NCBI GenBank assembly: GCA_910589415.1
Contig: OU342634.1
Coordinates: forward strand, 21,201,144 to 21,265,143
Origin: Malachius bipustulatus
Lineage: Eukaryota; Arthropoda; Insecta; Coleoptera; Melyridae
Direction of reading: 5' to 3'
DNA: 64,000 nt
This document shows positions 24,381-35,283 of this stretch, piece after piece (positions within the stretch are counted from its first letter, which is position 1; every line of letters begins with the position of its first letter). A program made the position numbers and the translations under genes. The notes under the pieces are model-generated. The model searched no databases, was not told the origin of the DNA, and was given only the letters and a program-made list of their open reading frames with translations.

Positions 24381-24700
24381 GCCTATCAAACGTAAATTTA
24401 ACTGCCTCCCACCTTAATAATAAATGCAAAACTTTGTATCTTGGCGTCCAGATCCATAATCAGCAACAGTAGATGCTTTCACATTATCATGGACTAATAC
24501 TTATAAATTTTTACGCAGTTCCGCCCTCCCCGCTCCGATCCACGGTGATAAATAAATTTTTGATTGATAAGGCAAAATATATTGTTGTTTTTCCACCATG
24601 GAAAACACAGCCATGGTGTCCTGCATTGAAAAATTTGATTGTTTCTGCGAGTTGCCAATTTTGCACACTAATAAAACTTTACTCTCATCTTATTTGAGAC
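24380..24700 (+). pseudogene. DIRS methyltransferase-like domain remnant
   Basis: Fragments read FASHLNNKC, VDAFTLSWTN-like text and, in the open frame ending at 24697, FYAVPPSPLRSTVINKFLID then KAKYIVVFPPWKTQPWCPAL. The order (DLFAS..N.., DAF..W, YA.PP, QPW.P.L) is that of the phage-Dam-like region following RNase H in DIRS elements. A role in DNA N6-adenine methylation is inferred from the family only. Frame changes are present. Confidence 0.6.
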
Positions 24701-24799
24701 AACCTCATCCTCTATGGGAAAGCCTTACCCGGAGAGCAGCACGGTTTTCCGGGAAGCGTACATCTTAAAAAATGTTCCTGGAACTGCTTTAAAAACCAT

Positions 24800-25730
24800 A
24801 TGATACCATCTCTTAGCGAAAAGATGTTGAAGCAATATAGCTCCACGTACAAAAAATTGTGGCTTTGTGAAAGGGTGGAAGTATTTAATTCAGACCCAAA
24901 TAAAATAATTAAATTTTTATAGGAAGAATATAATAAGGGGGAAAAGTACAGTACCCTTAACAGACATAGGTCTGCCTTGAATACATTATTACAACCAACC
25001 GATCAGACCATATTAATGAGATTCTTGAAAGGGGCTTTTAGAACAGGACCAAAATTCCCAAGGTACAACGAGATATGAGATCTGCACCCTATACTAGTGT
25101 ATCTGGAGCCTCTAAATCCTGAGCTAAATTCATTGGAATCACTGTCTTTGCAACTGATTATTATAAACTTACTCTTCTTCTAGCATTATCATCGGCACCA
25201 AGAGTACAAAAATTAGCAAAGATCAAGTTATCAAACATAATCCATAATCAATGATGATAAAGTTGAAGTTGTGATAACGGATCTAATGAAAACTTCCACA
25301 TCTAACAAATGCCAACCAAAAATAACATTACCCTATTTTAGAGAAAGGTCAAACCAATGCGCTTCGTCAGTACTCATATTTTACATAGACTCAACAAAAG
25401 AATTCAGAGGAGAGATAGATCAATTATTACTTACCTTCAAAAAGCTATATCATCCAGCGACTATTCAAACAATCAGTCGTTGCATTAAGGCTGGCCCAAA
25501 AGCCAGAATAAATACCAGAAAATTCAAATCGCATAGAACGCGACATGCAACTACTTCCGCTGCTGCAACGAAAGGCCTCAGTGTTGAAAGCATTTTACAA
25601 AAACAGCACTGGGGTGGACCGAAAACTCAAAGGTAAATAAATATTATAATCGACCTGTAATGAAGGATCTGGCAAGTTTCGTCAAATCAATAATTTTAGG
25701 TCAGTTATTTGCACTTAGGCAAATAAGTTC
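24800..25730 (+). pseudogene. DIRS tyrosine recombinase remnant
   Basis: N-terminal core-binding part: SEKMLKQYSSTYKKLWL and YSTLNRHRSALNTLL. Middle: FLKGAFRTGPKFPRYNEI followed by stops and frame changes. The C-terminal part is open from 25271 to 25636, with STKEFRGEIDQLLLTF, HPATIQTISRCIK, KSHRTRHATTSAAATKGLSV and HWGGPKT. The HxxR box is present (HRTR). The catalytic Tyr lies past a frameshift, in YYNRPV at about 25642-25659. The family cuts and rejoins DNA through that Tyr to integrate the circular DIRS cDNA. This copy cannot make a full enzyme. Confidence 0.88.
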
Positions 25731-25968
25731 ATTTACTCGAATTGGTAATTAATATTTACATAATCTTCGTCTGGTTGGAACATAGTTTTACATAAGTGTT
25801 ATTATTGGTTTTAAATTCTGTGAAAAAAGTATGTAACCTTGATAACGGAAATAAATATACTCTGCATGGTTAGTAGGTATGCTTCCTAATTTTATTCGCC
25901 ATAATATTCCAGCAAGCAACACCTACCAGGAAACAGGATATTTTTTAGATCGGTTGTGCTTTAAACAT

Positions 25969-26083
25969 CTACAGGGTGATATTGAGGACGTGATCATCGA
26001 AGTATAATTAGAGGTTAAACGACTTACCTGGTAAGGAAGTTCAATCCTCAATTATACGAGATGATCACGTCCGAAAATATCAC
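25969..26083 (+). repeat. DIRS internal complementary region
   Basis: 25969-26008 is the reverse complement of the left outer end (ctacagggtgatattgagga, cgtgatcatcgaagtata). 26009-26083 is the reverse complement of the right outer end (26268-26342). The halves meet at gaagtata|attagagg, exactly the complement of the joined ends expected in a DIRS circle. Confidence 0.88.
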
Positions 26084-26138
26084 AACCCACCCGCACCCTA
26101 TACCCAACTGATAACGATCTAAAAAATTGAAAAAGCTC

Positions 26139-26342
26139 AGAACGATAATGAGCTATCTACAGCAGATAACGGCCGGACGTGCGGGTGAGTAATAGGTACC
26201 TACCTGGGGATTTTAAAAAACTGAAAACATTACGCACTATTGGAGCTCGTGAACGTCACTACAGGGTGATATTTTCGGACGTGATCATCTCGTATAATTG
26301 AGGATTGAACTTCCTTACCAGGTAAGTCGTTTAACCTCTAAT
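26139..26342 (+). repeat. DIRS right inverted terminal repeat
   Basis: Complement of the left repeat over its inner portion, then a right-specific outer portion (gatattttcggacgtgatca to ttaacctctaat). The outer portion pairs with 26009-26083, so this side of the element can form a strong hairpin. Confidence 0.88.
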
Positions 26343-27666
26343 TATATTAAATTCCCGAAACAATTACTTTTCTCTCGGTAATGGTTCCGCTCATTTTCAA
26401 CAGGCATGACTGCAGACATTTTTGATTTTTGCGACAGAATTGTGTAATTTTCGTAATTTTGAAATTTAATTTTTGTTTAATCATTTTTAATAAAAGTATG
26501 CTCTGCTATAAATTTGTGTTTCTCTTGTATCAACGAAGATATATTAGAGTAAATAAAAAAACAAAAATGATAGGGATAGAGCTGGATTTTCTTTTCAGAG
26601 TTTCAAATTGAAAAAAAAAACACATTGTCATTGCCACACCCTATATTTATAAAAAAATAGGTTTTATACGAAAACACTAATCCACTAACCTTATGGAACC
26701 TTCTGGATAACCTGCCATTAGGTATAAAAAAAAAATTTTTTTGGTGCTTTAAGCTTTTGGAGAAGTGCATATTGCAGGTAATTTTGCAACAGCAGTGTTT
26801 GTTTTAAAAATCCAAAAAGTTTGTTATTTTAGTTATTATGAGAAAGGTGTGTTGTATCTTTTATTCATTAATAAGAATTAGGAAGTTTAAGAACTTCATG
26901 AATATGAACCAAAGACCTGCATAATCGAATATAATGAAGAAAATATTATTTACGCGTAAAGACCAGATATCACAATTGAATACTAACTTCCGTATTTAAT
27001 AAACCCTTCCGTTCCAGATATTCCTTGAAATTATTCCTAAGCCCATCTGTTTTACATAACAGGCTGTGCACTTTCAATGAATATTGTCTACCTTTGAAAT
27101 ATTGGCAGATATTATACGGTCTGCCTTCACACAGAAGGGAATATATATTATCCGGTCTGTTCTGTTTCGGAATGCAGAATATTTCATGCCAATTGTCATA
27201 ATAGTTCTACATTTTCCTCACTCCAAAAATTCAATTAAAACCGTATTACTTCGACAAATCGATTTTCATAATAACTAACAAACTAATTACTGTTTGCTCT
27301 CGACAGTTCGAATCACAACAATCGATAAAATATTATTTTCCAAACGGAATTTCGATAGAGGTTTTGCTAAGTAAATGGACGTGGCACATGAGTAATTCTT
27401 TACGGTCGTTTCGACATCTGAATTGATTATAACAGACCTCTGGATTGGCATTATTTAGGGTCTCTATTATTGACCTATACCTACATCTCTGACTTACTTT
27501 ATACGTTATTTATGTTCTCATGCAAAACTCATTATATCTAATGCAGTTCGTGGAAGATTCACTGAGAAAACTTCAGATTACTCATATGGCGAGTTCGTAT
27601 AATAAAGTGACGCAAATTCAACTTCTGGATGGGTAAGTACCTAAAGCTATAGTCTCATTTAAATAA
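26343..27666. other. Spacer, no gene seen
   Basis: AT-rich, short unconvincing open frames only. Confidence 0.5.
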
Positions 27667-28606
27667 GAAGGCGAACAAGTCCTTACTGCGCAGAAGGGTG
27701 GTTACCGTCTCCGATCCATAATTATTTGCTCTCCAATAACAACCGTGAGTTCGGTGTTCACGTTAAAAAAACGGTCATTATTTACATCCGCGGCTCTTAA
27801 AGTTTCACTATGGCACCTATATAGGGGTGGAGAACATACCTATAGTAACACCAGGAAGGTATTCATTTGCTTTGCAAATGAAAGGGTAAGCCACAAAACG
27901 GCATAAAAAAAAACGGTTTTGAGAGTGCGGTCCTGACACGAGGCGTCGAGTAGATACCGCAAATTACGAATGTACCCACTTCAAGCGCCTCGAATCGTGC
28001 AGAGATGGACCGGCGCTATATCCGCTTTCACATATCGTATCCAGTCCACAGGGATTGATGCAATGATTTTTGGAATATAAATGCAAAATAAATGCAAAAT
28101 TCAAAATAAAAATCGTGCTACTGTTAATCTCAAATATTTTCCTTGCCCTGAAAGTGAAGAAAAAAATATAAATTCGATCGTAGTGCAAAGAGGCGTTAGT
28201 TGTGACCTTAATATTAGTTTGCAATGGCTGTTTTTAGCTTCTTACCTACCCAGCACCCCTATTTCGCTCCTCGGTCCCGAAAAATTTGATGAAATTTAGG
28301 AGCCGCGGATGTAAATAATTACCAAAAAAACAACCAATCAGATAAATCTGATAAGAGTATCTCCGCCGTTCGTCGAACATCTACAGCTCAATTTTTATAA
28401 GAAGGCGAAAGGCTAGGCGTGAACAGCGCATATCTTGCGAGCATTTACATGTTCGATGAACGGCAGAGATACTCATATCAGCCTTATCTGGTTGGTTGTT
28501 TTTGTAGCGTGGACACCGACTAACATTGTTGTTATTGGATGACAAATATTTACGGAGTCGGAGACGGTAACCACCCTTTCTGAGCTGTAAGAACTTATTC
28601 GCCTTC
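27667..28606. mobile_element. Large foldback element P
   Basis: The ends gaaggcgaacaagtccttac and gtaagaacttattcgccttc are complementary with mismatches. The arms continue through gggtggttaccgtctccga, ccaataacaac and attatttacatccgcggctc, about 150 bp at the left. The right arm is interrupted by a smaller hairpin element (28324-28504). The interior shows no coding signal; overlapping frames at 27964-28299 are not supported. Confidence 0.75.
28324..28504. mobile_element. Small foldback nested in element P
   Basis: A 180-bp palindrome: aaaaaaacaaccaatcagat to gccgttcgtcgaacat, and its diverged complement atgttcgatgaacggc to ggttggttgttttt. It sits between two blocks that are contiguous in the left arm of element P, so it inserted later. 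The centre includes ttataagaaggcgaaaggc, similar to the end of P itself. Confidence 0.7.
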
Positions 28607-29134
28607 CTATAATAGTAACAGGACTATACTTACTTTAAATTTACTTCTTAGCCTTCCGAAGATATCCAAACGACATTAAGTAGTGTACCTAGAATATAAA
28701 ACGTCGCTACCAGTCAGTCTTTAATATTATCAGTTATTTGTGATGGACCAGTGAAAAATTTTTAGTTTTTATTTTTTATGATTTTTTTTTAATTACATTA
28801 TTTTTTATTGTTATTTTTTATGAATTTATTATAGGAGACACGGAAATTTGATTTGACTGCCATTGTTACGCGATTTCTAATATTTATACCTACCTTATTA
28901 TTTAAAAACTTCAAATACAGATATTTTAATGCCGTCCCTGTTTAAAAGCAATTAGCAAGCGCATTTAATTGACTCGTTTAGTATGCATAATTAATTGATT
29001 TATTGTGTCGCCCCTATGTGTTATTTGATTTGAGTATAGCCTAACAAAATGAAGAGCAGTGACATTTAGTTCCTTTTCTATTATAGTTAAAAATAAAATA
29101 GTCATCAATATAAGTAACAGAATTTATTTACAGA
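28607..29134. other. Spacer, no gene seen
   Basis: AT-rich; nothing recognised. Confidence 0.5.
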
Positions 29135-29139
29135 AAATT

Positions 29140-30560
29140 TACAGAAGAGCAAGCATACCTACAACAGACTTAAAAGATGTCGTAGACAGGAAAACCTCTT
29201 AGAATTTAAAAGACTTAGGACACTATCAAGATACACTATGAAAAAGAGTCGCCGAGAATCCTAGGTTAAGTTTGTCTCAGGAATTAATTCCTGCACAGCA
29301 ACCTCCGATGTATGGAAAAACATCAGGAAAATAAAGGGCATATATTCCAGAAATTGGATTACACACCTAGAAGAGACCAACAGACAATTATAACAGATAA
29401 TCAAGCCATATGTGAAAAATTTGCAGATCATTTTGAGAAATGCTCAAATGGCACCAATTATTATAGGCCGGAATTATTAAAGATCAAAAAGGCAACCGAA
29501 AGTCACGTCATTGAATTTAACTACCAGGACCCGCATTTTGTAAACAAGCCTATAACAATTATGTACTGAAGTAGAAGACGCCTTTCTCTCTAGCAAAGAC
29601 ACAAGTCCAGGACCGGATGGTATACCGTATTGCTTCCTACAAAACTTACCAGAAACCGTGAAAAAATACCTATTAAAAAGATATAATGAAATTTGGACAA
29701 ACCAGACCTTTCTAAAACATTGGTCACAAGCTGTAGTCATAGCCATCCTAAAAGCTGATAAGTACAAACGTTTAACCACATCATACAGACCAATATCCCT
29801 CACATGCACCATGTGCAAACTATTAGAAAAAACCATCAACAAAAGATTAGTAGCCTTCCTAGAGAACAACCATTTTATAGATGAGAGACAGTCCGGTTTC
29901 CGTAAATCTAGATCCACTATTATAGACAACATCTTCGACCTTGAATCAGAAATAGATTAAGCTTTCGCAAATCAGCAACAACTACTAGCGGTCTTTCTTA
30001 ACCTGGAAAAAACATACGATATGGTTTGACAACGCTTGGTCCTAGATAAACTAAAAAGTTTATTTTGGAGTTTATTTTCAGTTTGGAGGGAAACATCTTT
30101 GTCTTTGTTCAAAACTTTTTAAAAGATCGAAGCTTCAGAACAAGAGTTAATGACACAGTCTCGACAGAAAGAAAATTGCAAAACGGAGTGCCTCAAGGAT
30201 CTATATTGAGTGTGACACTATTCACCATCGCCATCAACGAGGTTCTAACCAACGTCCAAAGCCCTGTTAAAGCAACCATGTATGCTGATGACTTCTTAGA
30301 CCTCTTACTATACATAAAAGGAAAAGAATGGAAAACTCTAATGGAAAACTCTATGCAAAATGCTTTACAAAAAATCAACACCTGGACGGAATCCTCCGGC
30401 TTCACCCTCTCGGCAAGCAAATCGAAAGCCATTCTCTTATCGAAAAGAAATACACTATACCCCAGACTGTCTATAAATGGCGAACCGCTAGAATATGTTG
30501 ATAGTATCAGGTATTTGGGAGTAATCTTCGACAAACGGTTAACCTTGAAACCACATAATG
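29140..30560 (+). pseudogene. LINE reverse transcriptase pseudogene
   Basis: Linker: LLEFKRLRTLSR and SDVWKNIRKIKG. RT blocks: SYRPISLTCTMCKLLEKTIN (about 29790-29840), HFIDERQSGFRKSRSTIIDN, motif A reading VFLNLEKTYDMV followed by a stop, motif B NGVPQGSILSVTLF (about 30180-30225), and motif C YADDFLDLLLY (about 30280). Motif A has Asn where FxDLxKAYD needs the first catalytic Asp. YADD is intact. After the RT, ALGLLKTLANTYWGAD and IYRSLIRSRIDYGLSAY continue the thumb/connection to about 30720. At least four frame breaks; not functional. Confidence 0.88.
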
Positions 30561-31084
30561 AACCTTAAATTTATATGTAACCAAGCCCTGGGACTATTAA
30601 AAACACTAGCGAATACCTACTGGGGTGCAGACACAAAAACATTATTACATATCTACCGATCACTGATACGATCACGGATAGATTATGGGCTAAGTGCATA
30701 CACTACAGCCTCTAATAGCCTATAAAAGACAGTCACCTCTATAGAAAACACTAGTCAGAACAAGCCCAACTGACAGCCTGCATGTCCTTGTCAACGAATT
30801 ACCGCTCAACCTCAGAGTCAAAATCGCTCAAATTTTAACAAGACGCTCTCCACCAGATACAAGACCCTCTACACACAAAAAACTGCAAACCACCACTTTA
30901 TGAAAGAGTATATAGAATTTTATCGGAAATTGCTTTCTCTCTCCCAAAACATAGCTTCCCTACCCATCGTCAATTTTATCCCTGGCTTTCCCCCCAATTC
31001 AACAGTGACACGACACTCAGTAAATACTCAAAAATAGACACACATCCGGAGATATTATCACTTCAATTCAAACAACTCCGTGAA

Positions 31085-31500
31085 AAATACAAAGAATACG
31101 AATTTATTTATACCGACGCATCTAAAAGAAATAGTTGGGTTGGAGTTGCCTTCAACACAGGAAACGAAACCCAGCGCTTTAATCTACCCGACGTCACCAG
31201 CACTTACACTGGAGAGCTATATGCCCTCCTAAAAGCAGTGCAGTACTCAATAGAATGTCCAGAAGCTAATCTCGCCATCTGCAGAGACTCACTGAGCTCA
31301 ATCCAAGCTTGCAAAGAAATGTACCCCGATCACCCACTGGTACAGGCTTAAGACAAAATGTGTCTACAACGCCCAAGCAATTTATATTTATTTATACCCA
31401 ATCTCAAGGTGGAATTACTGGGAACGAACGAGCAGACAAAGAAGCCAAAAAAGCAGCGAACAAAACCCACAACTGCTTCGCTGAAACGAAAATCATAGCC
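31085..31500 (+). pseudogene. LINE RNase H domain pseudogene
   Basis: FIYTDASKRNSWVGVAFNTG, TYTGELYALLKAVQYS and ICRDSLSSIQACKEM give the three acidic residues (D-E-D). The closing motif reads YTQSQGGITGNERADKEAKK where WxPSHxGIxGNExAD is usual, so the conserved His is Gln. A frameshift or stop lies between the CRDS and YTQS blocks (near 31350). Confidence 0.82.
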
Positions 31501-31575
31501 TCGGACCTAAGAAACCATCTCACGCAACTCATTACCAAACTTTGGGAAAACCACTGGAAAAGCAAGGAGTCCAAG

Positions 31576-31838
31576 AAAACGAGACGCCTCGTCACCTATT
31601 GATGAACTGCGAAACACTAGAACGTGAAAGAAACGATGTTCTGGGCCAACACCAGCTCAACGGGGGGACTTTGCCCGGCCTTGATCCCCTTCAAATCCTG
31701 AAATTCTTAAGGGAAGCGGAGTTGGAGAGGCTGCTTAAATGAAGGGAATATACTCCAAAGGAGCAGAGAAGAGGGGGCACAATAGATCTGTAATAGGTCG
31801 CAGCGCATCTGACACCCTCAATATCAATATCAATATCA
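31576..31838 (+). mobile_element. Second LINE 3' fragment nested in the first
   Basis: A 263-bp insertion flanked by a perfect 12-bp duplication, AAGGAGTCCAAG, at 31564-31575 and 31839-31850. It reads ETPRHLLMNCETLERERNDV and onward to LLK and a stop at about 31742. That is a typical C-terminal knuckle and end of a different LINE ORF2. A roughly 95-bp 3' UTR and a (TCAATA)n tail follow. Removing insert and one duplication rejoins the host LINE frame (WKSKESK to LQEITTT). Target-primed insertion of a 5'-truncated LINE is the simplest reading. Confidence 0.88.
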
Positions 31839-31850
31839 AAGGAGTCCAAG

Positions 31851-32130
31851 CTACAGGAAATCACCACAACGCCACAGCACCCTCCTCTCCCAGCCCCCTC
31901 ACAACGAAGATCCCAAGTTATCATGCGTAGGGCACACTAGAGTCACCCACTCCTACCTCATAGCCTAGGAACACCCACCCGTCTGTGATGAATGCAATGT
32001 AAGAATAACCATCAAACATTTGCTAATTAAGTACAGTAAATACAGTCACACCCGGACTTTTAAAGATGATAACATAAGATCTCTCCTGGCCCACTCAAAG
32101 AACATCAGTGACATAGTGAATTTCTTAAAG
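31851..32130 (+). pseudogene. Host LINE C-terminal segment
   Basis: Continues the first LINE: RRAHTRVTHSYLI, PPVCDECNVRITIKHLLIKY (the Cys-x2-Cys knuckle with the following His; the last Cys is Tyr here) and ISDIVNFLKLTN before the stop near 32142. This C-terminal layout is common in I/Jockey/R1-type LINEs. Confidence 0.75.
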
Positions 32131-32275
32131 CTAACAAACTAGACACTTTAATTTAGTGATTAATATACTACTGAATATCTACCAATGTATCATATTGTCT
32201 ATTCTATAACCTGTAAAAAAATTTACCGCTAATGACCTCAATGGTCGATGTGGTCCTTTTTAATAAAAAAAAAAA

Positions 32276-33203
32276 TTATTTCTAAATTCGGCTGCTATAT
32301 AATTTATAATATTTATCTTTATAATACTTATTAGGTTTGACGTTTTAAAAAAAAAATATACCATTTGGTTGTTTAGTTGGAATACTCTAAATTTAAAAAA
32401 TTCAAGTTGTCTCCCACAACCAACACGAAAAGATTCAGTATCATTATCTTGAAAACAAGCAGCTGTTCAATTCTTATTTCTTGTGGGTAATTTGGAAATA
32501 TTTCAAAATGTAGCAACATGTGTTTGTTAGAAATTTACCTCACTGCTCCTCATTCCGGAAATAAGTTTTATTTATATTTATATAAAACATAATTTGGGAA
32601 ATTTTTTTTTCTGTTAGTTTAGGATAAATAACATAACTGGAGATATTATTGTATCGCTATTTTAAAGTTTTCAGTCCTATAGGGCAAATTATGTATAGGT
32701 TACTCCAGGAAACTTTTCTCTTCATTGATATTTTATTTCCTAAATAAAATGATTATGTTCTGGAATAGGAGTTATTTCCAGTCCTGAAAATATTATGACA
32801 TCGTCATGATGTAAACATCGTAATGTCCTTCAGACACTTAATGAATGTATCCTATGGGGAGCCATCCATCTTAATGCATATTTAATGAGTCCAGTAAAGC
32901 GAAGTGTGAAGTTTGCACGCAACCTAACCTAACAACTTTACACTCAAAAACTTAAATGAACTTCTCCTAACAGGCAGGAAATATTTGAAGTAAATTGTGA
33001 TATATACACAAGGATTATCTACTTGAAGTATTCCCATCATTACTGTTTATCACGGCCTAATTTCATAAACATCCTGACGGTTTTATAACTTAATATTCCG
33101 TCCGTTATAAAACCTTCAAAATCATATCCTTATACCTACACTATTATTGATGTATAAATAAATTCGTAAACTTATAATTATTATCAGACATCTAGAAAAT
33201 ACA
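32276..33203. other. Spacer, no gene seen
   Basis: AT-rich; nothing recognised. Confidence 0.5.
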
Positions 33204-33439
33204 GGGCCGGTTGTTCAAACGTAAATTAAAAATTTTGAGATAATTACTGATTTTAAATTGCAGATTTTGAAAATACGGCGAATATGTTTAATGATCTTTC
33301 ATTTTTAATCATTAATTAACTCTTCTTAAAGAGAGCAGAATTTATTTTCAGCAAAATCAGACCAATAGTTTGATAATACAGGGCATTTTAAAATCAGTAA
33401 TTATCTGAAAATTTTTAATTAACGTTTGAACAACCGGGC
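33204..33439. mobile_element. MITE, GGGCCGGTTG-ended, copy 1
   Basis: A 236-bp palindromic element: gggccggttgttcaaacgta and the complement acgtttgaacaaccgggc. Arms pair through gataattactgatttt/aaaatcagtaattatc. A sister copy at 53449-53699 shares ends and interior (gatctttcatttttaatcat, ataatacagggcattttaaa). Confidence 0.82.
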
Positions 33440-33441
33440 AA

Positions 33442-33780
33442 CAGTCTTTTGCTTTTGGTTTTCCTCTTTTGTCAATTGCTTTTCCTAATTTGTCAAATGC
33501 TTTTCTCATTTATCAAACGTCAGTGCGTGATTTTTCAATTGAGATTCCTCTTTTGTCAAATGATATTCCTTTTATATCAAATGCTTTTCCAATGTCTATT
33601 ATAATGTCACTGTACGTAAATGGGAAAAGCAATTGACACAAAGTGAAACTGATTTGACAAAAAAGGAAATTGATTGATAAATCAATGACTATAATAATTA
33701 ATAGATAGAAAAATAAGAAACTCATTTGACAAATAAGGAAAAGCAATTGACAAAAGAGGAAAACCAAAAGCAAAAAACTG
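33442..33780. mobile_element. Foldback with internal short repeats
   Basis: Begins 2 bp after the preceding MITE. The left arm cagtcttttgcttttggttt to tttgtcaattgcttttcc pairs with the right arm (33705-33780) almost perfectly for about 75 bp. The arms contain a roughly 20-bp motif, ttttgtcaaatgcttttcct, repeated with variations at least five times. A 115-codon minus-strand frame over it is a product of this repetition. Confidence 0.72.
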
Positions 33781-35283
33781 TATTTAATAATGGGATTGCA
33801 AAAATGGGACTGCAAAAATTTTATGTCTGTCTGTCTAATTTTAGGTTTCAGACCAAGCACAACTTTTTACGGAGAATAACTGTCTTCCCTGAATTGGATA
33901 TTAAAAAAGTTTTCCACATGACTCCAACTTACGTAAAGACACTCTGTATATATATAATGGTTGCGGTGATCTGCGACTTTTCCTAAATCTAGGAACAGTC
34001 AGCGGATTTGGTGAATGAAAACACATTTACTTTCTAATATGCTTTCAGATGTCACAAAGTTATTAAATTTCAATACTAATATTTTATACAGTGATTTAAT
34101 CATGCCAACATTTTTCCGATTGAAATCTAGTTCTTGAAATTTAATTATTATACTATTCCACCTATATACGACCTCCACACCCACGTCACAGTGAGAAATT
34201 GATGGTGAAGTTATCTCAGCTTGATATAGGTAACTTTTCAACCAAATAGAAAACGACAAAATGAGTCGGGATAAATTGCTGGTAACGCTTTGTCGCTAGA
34301 ACGGCTCTGTATCTAAAAAATTGGCTGATTTACTACGATTTCCACAATTACTCCTATCTAAAATTGTGTGCTTTATTGAGTGAGTGCTCTCTATAATTAA
34401 AATATCAACGATATTGTCGAAGCGTTTTTTGGGATAATTAAGTTTTAACGAGTCAACTTTGGTAATAACATACGAACAGTCTCGGAAACTATAAAACTTT
34501 CTGATGCTTTCCCAAAACTTGTACCTAAGGCTTATGAAGTTATTTATTAAAGGAGACTGCTGCACAATAATTGATCCTGGAATTATTTCAGTTACCTGTT
34601 TCAGAAAGGACGCATAGGTTATTACGTCTCTCTCTAGCGGTAGCTTTTAGAATATTTCTCCATAATAATATCGAACACCTAGTTAAATTTTCCCTTCAAT
34701 ATTGGTTTTTGTTTAAAAATTTGCTTAGGGAAAATGATCCCCTTTAATCATAGTTATTGAAAATTGAACAATACCATCACCAACGAATTTACAATTTGAA
34801 AGCAAATAAAAACAATTGGTAGTCAGTGATGGACTTTTAATATAAAACAATCAACCGATTTATACTATGTAAAAACTATAAAATGAGTCATCGTGTTAAA
34901 AATCGTCAACAACAATGATCGCGAGGGTAAAAGGATTTTGTTCACTTCACTATGCAAATGTTGCAATCAAGTCTTGTCTCTAGCGAGAACATTAGCATAT
35001 TCGGCTTATTCTGACGTTATACAAATGACCAATACCGTGCGCTGGGGGCCATCAAATCCAATATGGTACTCCGGCTATTTGAGAGTTTTTCATTTTAGAA
35101 TCCCGTGTGGCTTATTACAATCATATCCAATGCATGTGTTGTAGCATGGACATGTTATAAAATCTAGAACTAAAGCATTTAACCGCATGTAATTTAAATT
35201 TTTACAGTATCCAATATAACCATAACCAATATTTAACTAAATTGGTTTGAAATAATATTAATAACAGAACGAAACAAAATTGA
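33781..35283. other. Spacer, no gene seen
   Basis: Short open frames on both strands without motifs. One string, gacactctgtatata near 33937, is a weak foldback-end lookalike. Confidence 0.45.

Larger units (their letters stand above)
21285..26342 (+). mobile_element. Degenerate DIRS retrotransposon
   Basis: A 5.06-kb element with the structural and coding hallmarks of the DIRS order. It has inverted terminal repeats (21285-21443 and 26139-26342) and an internal complementary region (25969-26083) whose two halves are complementary to the two outermost ends. It has no flanking target duplication. In plus-strand order there are remnants of gag, reverse transcriptase, RNase H, a methyltransferase-like domain and a tyrosine recombinase. 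DIRS elements integrate through the recombinase from a circular intermediate, and the complementary region templates the circle junction. All coding parts are broken by stops and frameshifts. A SINE and microsatellite-like runs interrupt the RT and RNase H. DIRS elements have a patchy distribution and occur in beetles, among other animals. Confidence 0.92.
29135..32275 (+). mobile_element. 5'-truncated LINE with RNase H (I-superfamily-like)
   Basis: A plus-strand non-LTR retrotransposon lacking gag and endonuclease. In order it has an endonuclease-RT linker, RT, thumb, RNase H, a C-terminal cysteine knuckle, a short 3' UTR (gctaatgacctcaatggtcg and so on) and an A-rich tail at about 32262-32273. 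RNase H after a LINE RT points to the I superfamily. Stops and frameshifts occur throughout. A second LINE fragment is inserted near the 3' end. No clear target duplication was found for the outer element. Confidence 0.88.

Noticed and set aside
25271..25636. A host integrase-like gene
   Set aside because: It is in frame order with DIRS RT/RNase H and inside DIRS terminal repeats, and needs a frameshift to reach the catalytic Tyr.
29477..30534. Long minus-strand ORFs opposite the LINE RT
   Set aside because: Antisense shadows of the RT coding strand.
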